Of a DNA stretch of 33,417 bases, positions 8,326-15,924 are shown piece after piece. Made by a program: the position numbers and the translations under genes. The first letter of the stretch is position 1, and every line of letters begins with the position of its first letter. The DNA is from RFXV01 sp038150465. Its GTDB lineage: Bacteria; Bacteroidota; Bacteroidia; Flavobacteriales; Schleiferiaceae. The stretch is from positions 1 to 33,417 of the forward strand of contig JAYOTP010000025.1 in NCBI GenBank assembly GCA_038150465.1, written 5' to 3'. Below the pieces are notes generated by a model that was given only the letters and a program-made list of their open reading frames with translations, ran no database searches and was not told the origin of the DNA.

Positions 8326-9396
8326 ATGAAAAGGGAGCATCCTTCTTTTAGCATAGAATGGGCAGGGACCGTATTCGTTATCCCAGAGCAGTTGGATGCA
8401 TTGCGGACAATGGCCTCTGCAGATGCCCAGAGCTTGGCGCTCATCAAATTCCTGGAGAATTGGTATGGCTCGGATGATCCGATCCGTCAGAGTACTTCGG
8501 GCTCGACAGGTGCGCCCAAGGAGATACGGATCGAAAAGCGTCAGATGCAGGCATCGGCCAGAAGGACGAATGCTTTTTTTTCTCTTGATGACAAAAGTGT
8601 CTTTCTCGTTGCATTGGGCATGGACTACATCGCTGGCAAGATGCAGATCGTTCGTGCCATGGAAGCAGAGGGGTATGCGATCGTGCAAGTGCCTTCTTCA
8701 GATCCGCTGAGCATACTCGATCGTGCTGTCTCATTTGCTGCGCTCATTCCGGCCCAATTGGAAATGGGTATGGCTCATTTGGATAAGGTGGAAAAGGTTC
8801 TCCTCGGTGGGGTGGCCCCTACAGCAGCTCAATCAAAGATGTTCACCGAGACCCGACACTCTGAGATCTGGCTGGGCTATGGAATGACCGAGACCTGTAG
8901 CCATGTCGCACTCCAAAGGCTGACTTCAAATAAAGAAGAGGTCTTTGTGGCCATGGAGGGTGTTCGCTGCTCTGTGAACGATCTCGATGAACTCTGCATT
9001 CAAGACAATCGCCTCGATCTTGATCTGCGTACCACAGACCGAGTGGAACTGATGGATGAAAAGCGCTTTCGTTGGCTGGGACGATCCGATCAGGTCATCA
9101 ATGCAGGTGGTCGAAAAGTGCAACCCGAACAAGTGGAGCGCTTACTTCAGCCATTGTTCCCTTTCCTCATTGTCGTTTGCGGATACAAGGATGATCGCTG
9201 GGGTGAAGTACCGGTCTTGCTCTACGAGCGCATGCTGGAGATGGATCAGAATGAAATGATCGAACGAGCCCTTGCCAAATTGGAATCGAAAGACCGGCCA
9301 CAACGCATTTTCGGCATCAAAAAAATGCCATGGACCGAGAATGGAAAGATCGACAGAAGGGCCTGCAGGCAATATGTGGAAAAGGACAGGCCTTAA
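8326..9396 (+). CDS. menE: o-Succinylbenzoate-CoA ligase (short form)
   Basis: MenE activates o-succinylbenzoate with ATP and CoA. The 356 residues carry the acyl-adenylate motifs: STSGSTGAPKE at 56-66, GYGMTETCSH near 184-193, GRSDQVINAGGRKVQPEQ, and the C-terminal catalytic Lys in ENGKIDRR. It is about 100 residues shorter than E. coli MenE, mainly because the N-terminal subdomain is reduced, so it is a compact form. The start chosen is ATG 8326; the frame is open back to 8245, but that would overlap menC with residues of no family likeness. Its last four bases overlap the end of the convergent YciO-type gene. Confidence 0.93.
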   Translation: MKREHPSFSIEWAGTVFVIPEQLDALRTMASADAQSLALIKFLENWYGSDDPIRQSTSGSTGAPKEIRIEKRQMQASARRTNAFFSLDDKSVFLVALGMDYIAGKMQIVRAMEAEGYAIVQVPSSDPLSILDRAVSFAALIPAQLEMGMAHLDKVEKVLLGGVAPTAAQSKMFTETRHSEIWLGYGMTETCSHVALQRLTSNKEEVFVAMEGVRCSVNDLDELCIQDNRLDLDLRTTDRVELMDEKRFRWLGRSDQVINAGGRKVQPEQVERLLQPLFPFLIVVCGYKDDRWGEVPVLLYERMLEMDQNEMIERALAKLESKDRPQRIFGIKKMPWTENGKIDRRACRQYVEKDRP

Positions 9397-10019
9397 TCCA
9401 AAAGACGGGTATCTCCTTTGCCGGATCGAATGAGTTCGGGATGGCCTTCGGTCAGATCCACCACCGTGCTGGCTGAATTGTCTCCGTATCCAGCATCCAA
9501 TACAAGCTCGATCTGTTGTGCGTACTTCTCTGCAATGAGTTCGGGATCGGTGGTGTATTCGATCACTTCGTCCGGATCATGCACGGAGCTCACGACCAAG
9601 GGTCCGTCAAGCTGCGCTGCCAAGGCCCGCGGAATACTGTGATCAGGTATCCGAATCCCTATGGATTTCCTGTTCGCCTCAAAGAGTTTGGGCACCGATC
9701 GGCTGGCAGGGAGAATGAAGGTGAAGGGTCCTGGAAGGCATCGTTTGAGTGTCTTGAATACTGAAGAGGGAATGGGACGGGTAAATTGGGAAAGTCTGCT
9801 CAGCTCGTCGAAGACAATGGAAAATTCAGCCTCTTTTGGCTTCAATCCTTTGATCCGCGCCAGGCGCCTCATGGCCTTCACACTCCGAAGGTCACAGGCA
9901 AAAGAGTAGACGGTATCCGTAGGGACCACAACAATGCCATCCGATCTGAGTACAGCAACAGCCTGCTCTATGGTCTTTATCGAGGGGTTCTCCGGATATA
10001 TCCGGATCTGCTCAGCCAT
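9393..10019 (-). CDS. Sua5/YciO/YrdC family protein, YciO-type (putative threonylcarbamoyl-AMP synthase)
   Basis: The family makes threonylcarbamoyl-AMP from Thr, ATP and bicarbonate for tRNA t6A formation. This 208-residue protein has PTDTVYSFACDL near the N-terminus, CLPGPFTFILPAS, RKSIGIRIPDH and a C-terminal STVVDLTEG. It follows the YciO pattern more closely than TsaC: EFSIVFDELSRLSQF and the SSVHD stretch replace the TsaC signature around its basic KxR motif and SxN. Biochemical activity is therefore less certain than the usual database name implies. The ATG overlaps the end of the transaldolase gene by 8 bp, so the two are probably cotranslated. Confidence 0.87.
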   Translation of the reverse strand: MAEQIRIYPENPSIKTIEQAVAVLRSDGIVVVPTDTVYSFACDLRSVKAMRRLARIKGLKPKEAEFSIVFDELSRLSQFTRPIPSSVFKTLKRCLPGPFTFILPASRSVPKLFEANRKSIGIRIPDHSIPRALAAQLDGPLVVSSVHDPDEVIEYTTDPELIAEKYAQQIELVLDAGYGDNSASTVVDLTEGHPELIRSGKGDTRLLD

Positions 10020-10668
10020 TTCCCTTGCTGTGGTCGGCGAGGAATTTTTCCAGACCGATATCTGTCAGTGGATGCTTCAAAAGGCCAGTGATGCTGCTCA
10101 GTGGGCCGGTCATGACATCTGCACCGGCCTCTGCACATTCGATCACGTGCATGGTATGCCGGACACTCGCGGCCAGGATCTTGGTTTCAAAACCGTAATT
10201 GTCGTAGATCAGGCGGATCTGTTCGATAAGGGCCATTCCTGCTGTGGAAATATCGTCCAAACGACCGATGAAAGGAGAGACATAAGTGGCGCCTGCTTTG
10301 GCGGCCAGTAATGCCTGGCCTGCGCTGAACACCAGGGTGCAATTCGTTGGTATGCCCTGGTCGCTGAAATACCGCAGCGCCTTGACACCATCCTTGATCA
10401 TGGGCACCTTAACAACGATCTGAGGGTGCAGATCGGCCAGCGTTTCTCCCTCTTTCACAATGCCGTCGAAATCAGTAGAGATGACTTCAGCACTGACCGG
10501 GCCATCGACTGCCTCACAAATATCCAGATAGTGTTGTCGGATGCGGTCCTTGCCGGTGATGCCTTCTTTGGCCATCAGTGAAGGGTTTGTGGTGACCCCA
10601 TCGAGAATACCCAGCTCCTGAGCTTCTTTGATCTGATCGAGATTGGCTGTGTCAATGAAAAATTCCAT
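10012..10668 (-). CDS. Transaldolase, small FSA/TalC-type
   Basis: This 218-residue single-domain TIM barrel belongs to the small transaldolase/fructose-6-phosphate aldolase group. It starts with MEFFIDTANL, has GVTTNPSLMAKEG, the Schiff-base Lys87 in VVKVPM, NCTLVFSAGQALLAAKAGA, and SPFIGRLDD. The position that is Gln in E. coli FSA is Glu here (SAEVIS, Glu61), which in this family goes with transaldolase rather than aldolase activity. It acts in the non-oxidative pentose phosphate pathway. A TACATTTG -7 element lies 16 bp upstream of the start. Confidence 0.92.
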   Translation of the reverse strand: MEFFIDTANLDQIKEAQELGILDGVTTNPSLMAKEGITGKDRIRQHYLDICEAVDGPVSAEVISTDFDGIVKEGETLADLHPQIVVKVPMIKDGVKALRYFSDQGIPTNCTLVFSAGQALLAAKAGATYVSPFIGRLDDISTAGMALIEQIRLIYDNYGFETKILAASVRHTMHVIECAEAGADVMTGPLSSITGLLKHPLTDIGLEKFLADHSKGNG

Positions 10669-10684
10669 GCGTAAAACTTTGGAT

Positions 10685-10692
10685 CAAATGTA
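10685..10692 (-). promoter_or_regulatory. Candidate Bacteroidota -7 promoter element for the transaldolase gene
   Basis: The minus strand reads TACATTTG, an exact match to the TAnnTTTG -7 consensus, and ends 16 bp before the transaldolase ATG in a 98-bp gap after the kinase gene. No convincing -33 TTG is visible at the usual spacing. Confidence 0.45.
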
Positions 10693-10766
10693 CGCAGGGA
10701 TGTGACCTCAGGAGCATTTTACTGAGGCTGAGATCGATCTTGATGTGGTAATGAGTAAGGACCTGC

Positions 10767-12971
10767 TCAGGCCACCTGACCTTCGACCCACTTCTCGAGT
10801 GCGTCGCCCATATCTGACAGCGCGGTATCCAACTGTTCCGACCAGCGAACAAGCTCATCCGTCCAACCAGATTCATTGACCACAAGTTGCTTGGTCTTGA
10901 TCTCTTTGGACAGTTCGGGTGCGCCGAGCATAGCGACGACCGGATACATGCTGTGCAGCCAGTTACTCAAAGCAGCTGGGTCTTTGGATTGGATGAGTCG
11001 GCCTATGTTTTCCCTTTCAGACGGGAGACTTCTGAGAAATTCAAGGACCATCTCCTTCGCGTAGTCCATGTCTCCTCCGAAGTACAGATCGATGTGCTCC
11101 TGCTTCACTTTGGTCACTCTAAATGCGAGCGGCAAATGTACCCTTTCTATAGGATTTGATGCACCGGGTCTTGAGAGTTGTGTTTGTATCGCTGCTTTGA
11201 GTTGATCCGGTGTGAATGGTTTGGTCAGATGTTCATCCATTCCGGCAGCAAGTGCTTTTCGCCTGTCATCCAAAAGGGCAGAAGCCGTTAAAGCGATGAT
11301 GGGGACCCGGTGATTGGGGTTGGTCTTATCGGATCGAATGACCCGAGTGGCCTCATATCCATCCATCACAGGCATCTGCATGTCCATGAGGATCAGATCG
11401 AATCGCTCATTCTCACTGAGTTCTACTGCCTCCTTGCCGTTGTTGGCGAGTTCAGAATCAGAAGACCAGCGCTTGAGGATGCTCTGGATGTAGCGCTGAT
11501 TCATGAAGGTGTCCTCCACGATCAGGAATTTGAGCTTGGTGAAATCCACGGTAGCCCCAGATGTTCCGTCCGCCGCACTCAGTTGTCCACTGGAATCTCT
11601 ATCNNNNNNNNNNNNNNNNNNNNNNNNNNNNNNNNNNNNNNNNNNNNNNNNNNNNNNNNNNNNNNNNNNNNNNNNNNNNNNNNNNNNNNNNNNNNNNNNN
11701 NNNTAATCCAGTTGATTGCCGTTTTCCTCCGCTTTCACCTTCATTGTACGGCACATCATGACCACCGTTTGATGGATGTTGACCAGACTCGGGGCGAGTT
11801 CCATTTGCCCCGCTTCGATCTTGGACAGGTCGAGGATGTCGCTGATCAGACCGTGCAGCACATCAGCAGCGTGCTTCACATCCTGAACATAGGTTTCCTG
11901 CTCCGGATTCAGGTGGGTGTCGCTGAGCAGATTGGCCATTCCGATCACAGCATTTAGTGGCGTTCTGATCTCATGACTCATTTGAGCCAGAAATTCCTTT
12001 TCGGCCTGCCGCGCATCATCTGCTTCTTCTTTGGCGCGGATCAGATCGGCTTCTAGTTTCTTCTGTGGGGAAATATCGTAGTGGATGCCCATACTTCCCG
12101 TCACCACTCCCGAGTCGTTCATGACAGGCGCACCACTGATGAGCATCCAGACCTTGTGGCCCTGCTTGTGCTTCATCTGCACTTCATAAACATTGTGCAC
12201 CCCCTTTTTGCGATCGGTCTCCTGTTGTTTCATGAAGCTGATATCCGCTTCGTCGAGAAACAGGCTTTTGGGGTCTTTTCCGATCAATTCCTCCTGGTCG
12301 TAGCCCATCATTCGACAGAAACCGTCATAGGCGCGGGCGATCTTGTCATTCGTATCCACTTCCAATAGACCGAGCTCCATGTTTTCGATCAGGCCCCGAT
12401 ACTTCTCCTCGCTTTTTCGGATCCGCTCCTGAATGTTCCTGATCTCTGTGATGTCCCGGGCCACACCGGTAATGTGCTCCAGTTTGCCGGCCTCATCGTA
12501 ATGGACATTGAGCTTTTGGCCCAGCCAGGTGGTTCTCCCATCCAGCGTTGTCACAGGGAATTCGAGATTGATCAACTCTTTCTTTGCGCGAAGGGTCAGG
12601 TGGTGCAGGCGAACGATCTCTTCTCGGTTGTCGGGGTGCAGCACCTCGCTGAAATGCTTTCCAAGCAGCGTGTGGGCAGGAATGCCCAATATCTTTTCGC
12701 CCGCTGGATTCACATAAGTGAAACACCCATTTTTGTCCAAATTGTAAATGACATCGCCCGCATTCTCAACAAGTCCCTTGTATGCCTGACGGCTTATTTC
12801 AAGCTCCTCAGTTCGCTGCCTGACCTTTTCTTCCAACTCGCTATTCAGGTCCTGAAGCTTCACATTGTTGTGATGCAGCTCCAAGGCCTTTTCCTCAAGA
12901 ATGCGTTCGGCAGTCTTGCGGGCCAGGATCTCCCGTTCGATCCTTCGGTTGAGTAGGTCGAGTTGGCTCAA
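10767..12971 (-). CDS. Soluble PAS-PAS hybrid histidine kinase (HnoK-like), interrupted by an assembly gap
   Basis: The start is TTG at 12971, directly abutting the H-NOX stop. The order from the N-terminus is: coiled coil (about 5-60), PAS 1 (about 62-175), PAS 2 (about 187-305), HisKA with phospho-His333 in FLAQMSHEIRTPLN, the gap, a receiver domain with LILMDMQMPVMDG and LTKPFTP, and a C-terminal Hpt-like domain. There are no membrane segments, which suits a cytoplasmic partner of H-NOX. The HATPase domain (N, G1 and G2 boxes) is missing because it falls in the 100-N gap at 11604-11703. Such a domain needs roughly 130 residues, so the gap must really be longer than 100 bases, and the in-frame reading across it is accidental. 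The Hpt His sits in LHSMYP rather than the usual AHxxKP. Confidence 0.88.
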   Translation of the reverse strand: MSQLDLLNRRIEREILARKTAERILEEKALELHHNNVKLQDLNSELEEKVRQRTEELEISRQAYKGLVENAGDVIYNLDKNGCFTYVNPAGEKILGIPAHTLLGKHFSEVLHPDNREEIVRLHHLTLRAKKELINLEFPVTTLDGRTTWLGQKLNVHYDEAGKLEHITGVARDITEIRNIQERIRKSEEKYRGLIENMELGLLEVDTNDKIARAYDGFCRMMGYDQEELIGKDPKSLFLDEADISFMKQQETDRKKGVHNVYEVQMKHKQGHKVWMLISGAPVMNDSGVVTGSMGIHYDISPQKKLEADLIRAKEEADDARQAEKEFLAQMSHEIRTPLNAVIGMANLLSDTHLNPEQETYVQDVKHAADVLHGLISDILDLSKIEAGQMELAPSLVNIHQTVVMMCRTMKVKAEENGNQLDXXXXXXXXXXXXXXXXXXXXXXXXXXXXXXXXXXDRDSSGQLSAADGTSGATVDFTKLKFLIVEDTFMNQRYIQSILKRWSSDSELANNGKEAVELSENERFDLILMDMQMPVMDGYEATRVIRSDKTNPNHRVPIIALTASALLDDRRKALAAGMDEHLTKPFTPDQLKAAIQTQLSRPGASNPIERVHLPLAFRVTKVKQEHIDLYFGGDMDYAKEMVLEFLRSLPSERENIGRLIQSKDPAALSNWLHSMYPVVAMLGAPELSKEIKTKQLVVNESGWTDELVRWSEQLDTALSDMGDALEKWVEGQVA
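11604..11703. other. Assembly gap of exactly 100 Ns
   Basis: The round number is a conventional scaffold placeholder of unknown length. It lies inside the hybrid kinase gene where the ATP-binding domain should be. Confidence 0.98.
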
Positions 12972-13511
12972 TCAGATCCGTTTGCAGAGGAAAGTGACTT
13001 CGTCTCCCTTCTCAGAAGTGCTTTCAGTCTCTATACTGTACTCTTCTTGGTACAGCTCGAAGGTCGCTTCGATCAGTCCCAATGCCAGATGTCCCAGTGC
13101 CCTCGATGAGGAATAGATCAACCGGAACGAATCCTCGTCCGCATCTTCCACTTTAATGCTCGGTAATTCGGCGTCCGGATAAAGCTTGTAGACTTCCACA
13201 TGGATGTAATTGTCCACGGTTTTCAAGAAATCGCGCGCATTGTCATAGGGCTTAAAGAAGGCGGCGTAGCCACTGCGAAAGGTCTTGAGCAATTTGTGAC
13301 CGAACAGGCGAAGGGCCTCATCGATCGAATTCCCGCTGATGTTGCTGTAGGTGATCAGAAGTTTGACCAGCTCCTGAAAGTCATAACTTCCGATCGAGGT
13401 GTAGTTCCCTCCGGATTCCACATTGGATTCCTGAATGACCCGATCGACCATTTCATAGTCGTGCAGCTCCTCTATAAGCTCAAAGAATTCGGTGAATACA
13501 ACTCCTTTCAT
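12972..13511 (-). CDS. H-NOX (heme NO-binding) sensor protein
   Basis: The 179-residue protein starts MKGVVFTEFFELIEE, as H-NOX domains do. The heme ligands can be read: axial His104 in YIHVEVYKLYP, followed by a conserved Pro112, and the YxSxR heme-propionate motif at 133-137 (YSSSR). The distal-pocket Tyr that stabilises O2 in some H-NOX proteins lies five residues after that Arg; here it is Leu142, suggesting NO rather than O2 sensing. In this family H-NOX controls a partner kinase encoded next door, and here the kinase TTG directly follows the stop codon. The upstream 121-bp gap holds direct repeats that may be regulatory. Confidence 0.9.
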   Translation of the reverse strand: MKGVVFTEFFELIEELHDYEMVDRVIQESNVESGGNYTSIGSYDFQELVKLLITYSNISGNSIDEALRLFGHKLLKTFRSGYAAFFKPYDNARDFLKTVDNYIHVEVYKLYPDAELPSIKVEDADEDSFRLIYSSSRALGHLALGLIEATFELYQEEYSIETESTSEKGDEVTFLCKRI

Positions 13512-13534
13512 GGTTCATTGTCTTAGGTAGTAGG

Positions 13535-13542
13535 CAAATTAA
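13535..13542 (-). promoter_or_regulatory. Weak -7-like element for the H-NOX/kinase pair
   Basis: The minus strand reads TTAATTTG, one mismatch from TAnnTTTG, ending 23 bp before the H-NOX ATG. The spacing is like that of the element before the E1 gene. No clear -33 element is seen, so this is a weak call. Confidence 0.3.
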
Positions 13543-13586
13543 CTCGTTTTTCCGCTGACCACAGATGTGTTGAAAGAGAATTCTTA

Positions 13587-13623
13587 CTCATTGAATGATG
13601 AAATTTCCTCATTGAAGTCAATG
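13587..13623. repeat. Direct repeats with an overlapping inverted half-site, upstream of H-NOX
   Basis: CTCATTGAA occurs at 13587-13595 and again at 13608-13616, 21 bp apart, about two helical turns. The second copy also forms the palindrome CATTGA-AG-TCAATG (13610-13623). The cluster lies between the glycosyltransferase stop and the H-NOX start, upstream of the weak -7 element. A regulator-binding site is possible. The run of T after the palindrome is on the wrong strand to terminate the minus-strand genes. Confidence 0.4.
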
Positions 13624-13632
13624 AACTTTTTT

Positions 13633-14733
13633 TCAACCCGTCTCCTGGTAGATGGCATCGAGCTGTTCAATGAGTTTTTTGGGTGTCAGGAGGTCCGATG
13701 GCTTTGGAGTGAACGGTGTTTTCATGTAGCTCTTCATGGCTTGGATCAATTCTGAATCCCCGTCTCTTTGGACGAGGATGCCATTCTCTTTATTTACCAA
13801 TTCACTGATCCCGCCAACGTCGCTGGAGATGACCGCAAGGCCTGCTGTCAGGGCCTCTCCTATGGTGCACGGTAGATTCTCATAGCGGCTGAACTGCACC
13901 AGGCAGCGGGTCGATCTCATCCGCTCCGCGACCTCTTCGTAATTCATCGGCCCATGGATCTCCAGATTTTCTGGTGGTATGTCCAATTGGTGCTGCAGCT
14001 CGGTCAGGGCATCGGTAGGTCCGTCCCCGCCTATGCTCAATCGCGCCCTTGGATGGTCGGCCAGGATCTGATGGAAAGCACGCAGGATATGGAGTGGTCT
14101 TTTGTTGGCGTCCAGACCGGAGAGATGCATGAAGTCAAAGGTCTTTTTGGAACTGGGCGTAAAGAGGCGATCGTTCACTGGATTGCGCCAAACGTGGATC
14201 TTTTGGGTGCCAAAGCCCGAGCGTTTCATGGCTTGTCCCAGTTGGGTCGTGACCGGAAGCAATATATCCACCGATCGGATGGCCAGTTGCTTTCGCATGC
14301 GTTCGGCGGGCCGCATTTTTTCATTGCGCTCTTGTAAATAGCCGGACCAATGTTCTGAACACAGAATAGGGATCGAGTGGTTTTTCTTGATGCGGTAGAG
14401 CAGGTCTCCGATCTGATGAGCGATCTGTGCATGCACCAGCTCGGGAACGAACTGTTCTTTTTTCATCAGGGAAAGTCCAAGGGACCGGCCTTTTCGCGCA
14501 TAACGCCAGCTTAAGGGGCCCTGCCCGCTTCGGTGGGTGATGTGCCAGCCTTTGAATCCGTATTTCTCAGTGGATTCACAGGACACATTCTTCCTCGCAG
14601 TCCCGTTCGCACTGAACGCCAGAAGAAAAACATCATGCTGCTTTGCGATCAATTCGAACTGACGCAGAATGAAATTCCCCAGATTGGGATTTTCTGGGTT
14701 TGGGAACCAAGGTGTCAGCAGCAGGATCTTCAT
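13633..14733 (-). CDS. Glycosyltransferase family 4 (GT-B fold)
   Basis: The 366-residue enzyme begins MKILLLTPWFPNPENPN, a common start of GT4 transferases. The C-terminal Rossmann domain shows LSIGGDGPTD, then SRYENLPCTIGEALTAG containing the EX7E motif that binds the sugar nucleotide, and VISSDVGGISELV. It would transfer a sugar from an activated donor to a polysaccharide or lipid acceptor at the cytoplasmic face of the membrane; neither sugar can be read. It starts one base after the stop of the YeiH-type gene, so the two are probably cotranscribed. Confidence 0.9.
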   Translation of the reverse strand: MKILLLTPWFPNPENPNLGNFILRQFELIAKQHDVFLLAFSANGTARKNVSCESTEKYGFKGWHITHRSGQGPLSWRYARKGRSLGLSLMKKEQFVPELVHAQIAHQIGDLLYRIKKNHSIPILCSEHWSGYLQERNEKMRPAERMRKQLAIRSVDILLPVTTQLGQAMKRSGFGTQKIHVWRNPVNDRLFTPSSKKTFDFMHLSGLDANKRPLHILRAFHQILADHPRARLSIGGDGPTDALTELQHQLDIPPENLEIHGPMNYEEVAERMRSTRCLVQFSRYENLPCTIGEALTAGLAVISSDVGGISELVNKENGILVQRDGDSELIQAMKSYMKTPFTPKPSDLLTPKKLIEQLDAIYQETG

Positions 14734-14734
14734 T

Positions 14735-15709
14735 TCAATGGACGGTCCAAATAAGTCTTCCGAAGAAGAGCAAGATCAGATGAACTGCGGTCAGCAGAAG
14801 CCCAAATCCAAGCAAAGGCGGCATGGATCGGAATAGGGAGCGCAGATCGATGTTCAGGCCAATGGCACAAAGCGCCATGTGGATGAGTTTCTGGTCCGCA
14901 AAGTGAAAGTTGGCCTTCCATGGCCTGGGCATTGGCCAAAAATGATTCAAAATCAATACGGCCAGAAATATCCAAATGAAAGCAGGAAGTGCGTTAGGTC
15001 CTTGACTCTGTACCCTTTCGTTTGAAAATACAATTCGACTCATCCAAAGAAGCGGAACGAGTAAGAGGATGCGTTCCATTTTGAATGCAGTGGCCCAAAG
15101 TCCGCTTTCTTCTCCCATGCTAAAGCCTGCAGCCAGGGCATGTCCTGCAGATTGCAGGTAGCCGCCAGTCCACCAAGCTGAGTCTATTGAAGATGAATCG
15201 ACAGAGGAAAGCAGCAAGGGAATCAGTATCAGGCCAAGAGTGGATAGGAGGTTCACCACCAAAATGCTCGCTGCAGTGTCTTTGGAGGCTGCACGCGTCG
15301 GACCAGAAAGAGCGGCAATGGCAGCCGACCCGCAAATCGATTCTCCGGCCGCCAGCAACCATCTGGTCTTTCGGTCGACACCGTCGAACACTTTGGGCAA
15401 TGGAACAGAAGCAAGCAGCATCAAACACAGAGCAACCGCTGAGAAGAGTAGGGCTGGGAGCCACATTTCCCTTATCTGACCCAGTGAGATCTGAAGACCC
15501 ATGAGTGCAATGGCCGCTTGTAAGAAATACTTCTCGGCCCATTTGCTTCCGATCCTGAACACATGCATCGGCCTGGGCCAAATACTCAGGGAAGCCCCCA
15601 GGATGATGCACCAGCTGGCGGTTCCAAGGATGCCGGTCCAGCGATCCAACCATTCTGCTGCCAGCGCGAGCAGGGCAACGACCACCAAACCGGGAAGCAT
15701 TTTGAACAC
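14735..15709 (-). CDS. YeiH/YadS-type (UPF0324) putative sulfate exporter family membrane protein
   Basis: The 324-residue protein has about ten hydrophobic segments. Family marks include ILGASLSIW near the N-terminus, AAIALMGLQISLGQI, AAGESICGSAAIAAL around 123-137, GHALAAGFSMGEESG, and KLIHMALCAIGLNID near the C-terminus. Proteins of this family are annotated as putative sulfate exporters, but the substrate is poorly established. The gene reads away from tRNA-His and runs into the GT4 gene with a one-base gap. I found no exact promoter element. Confidence 0.88.
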   Translation of the reverse strand: MFKMLPGLVVVALLALAAEWLDRWTGILGTASWCIILGASLSIWPRPMHVFRIGSKWAEKYFLQAAIALMGLQISLGQIREMWLPALLFSAVALCLMLLASVPLPKVFDGVDRKTRWLLAAGESICGSAAIAALSGPTRAASKDTAASILVVNLLSTLGLILIPLLLSSVDSSSIDSAWWTGGYLQSAGHALAAGFSMGEESGLWATAFKMERILLLVPLLWMSRIVFSNERVQSQGPNALPAFIWIFLAVLILNHFWPMPRPWKANFHFADQKLIHMALCAIGLNIDLRSLFRSMPPLLGFGLLLTAVHLILLFFGRLIWTVH

Positions 15710-15782
15710 GCAGTAAAATTAAGCCACCACTTCCGGGCATTTTCTTCCGATCTCCAACCTAAAAATGTGAGGGGCCTTATTG

Positions 15783-15790
15783 TATATTTG
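15783..15790 (+). promoter_or_regulatory. -7 promoter element for tRNA-His
   Basis: TATATTTG matches the Bacteroidota TAnnTTTG consensus exactly and lies 14 bp before the encoded G-1 of the tRNA, so transcription would begin within a short leader. No clear -33 element was found. Confidence 0.55.
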
Positions 15791-15804
15791 CGCCCACTTT
15801 TTAC

Positions 15805-15879
15805 GGTGATTGTAGCTCAGTTGGTTAGAGCGCTGGATTGTGGTTCCAGAGGTCGTGGGTTCGAACCCCATCAGTCACC
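15805..15879 (+). tRNA. tRNA-His (anticodon GTG)
   Basis: The cloverleaf can be drawn by hand. Acceptor strands are GTGATTG (15806-15812) and CAGTCAC (15872-15878). The D arm contains AGCTCAGTTGGTTAGAGC. The anticodon stem CTGGA/TCCAG frames loop TTGTGGT with anticodon GTG at 15840-15842. The T loop is TTCGAAC. Two histidine identity features are present: an encoded extra G at -1 (15805) and C at discriminator position 73 (15879). The 3' CCA is not encoded and must be added after transcription. Confidence 0.97.
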
Positions 15880-15895
15880 CGAATAGCTTCACAAA

Positions 15896-15924
15896 GGCCC
15901 CGCTCTCTGGTGGGGCTTTTTTCT
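15896..15924 (+). terminator. Rho-independent terminator after tRNA-His
   Basis: GCCCC (15897-15901) and GGGGC (15912-15916) form a stem that flanking G-T pairs can lengthen. It is followed by a run of Ts. It lies 17 bp after the tRNA. Confidence 0.85.

Noticed and set aside
10706..10727. CCTCAG...CTGAGG inverted repeat after the hybrid kinase gene as a terminator
   Set aside because: The stem is only 6 bp with a 10-base loop and there is no T run on either strand.
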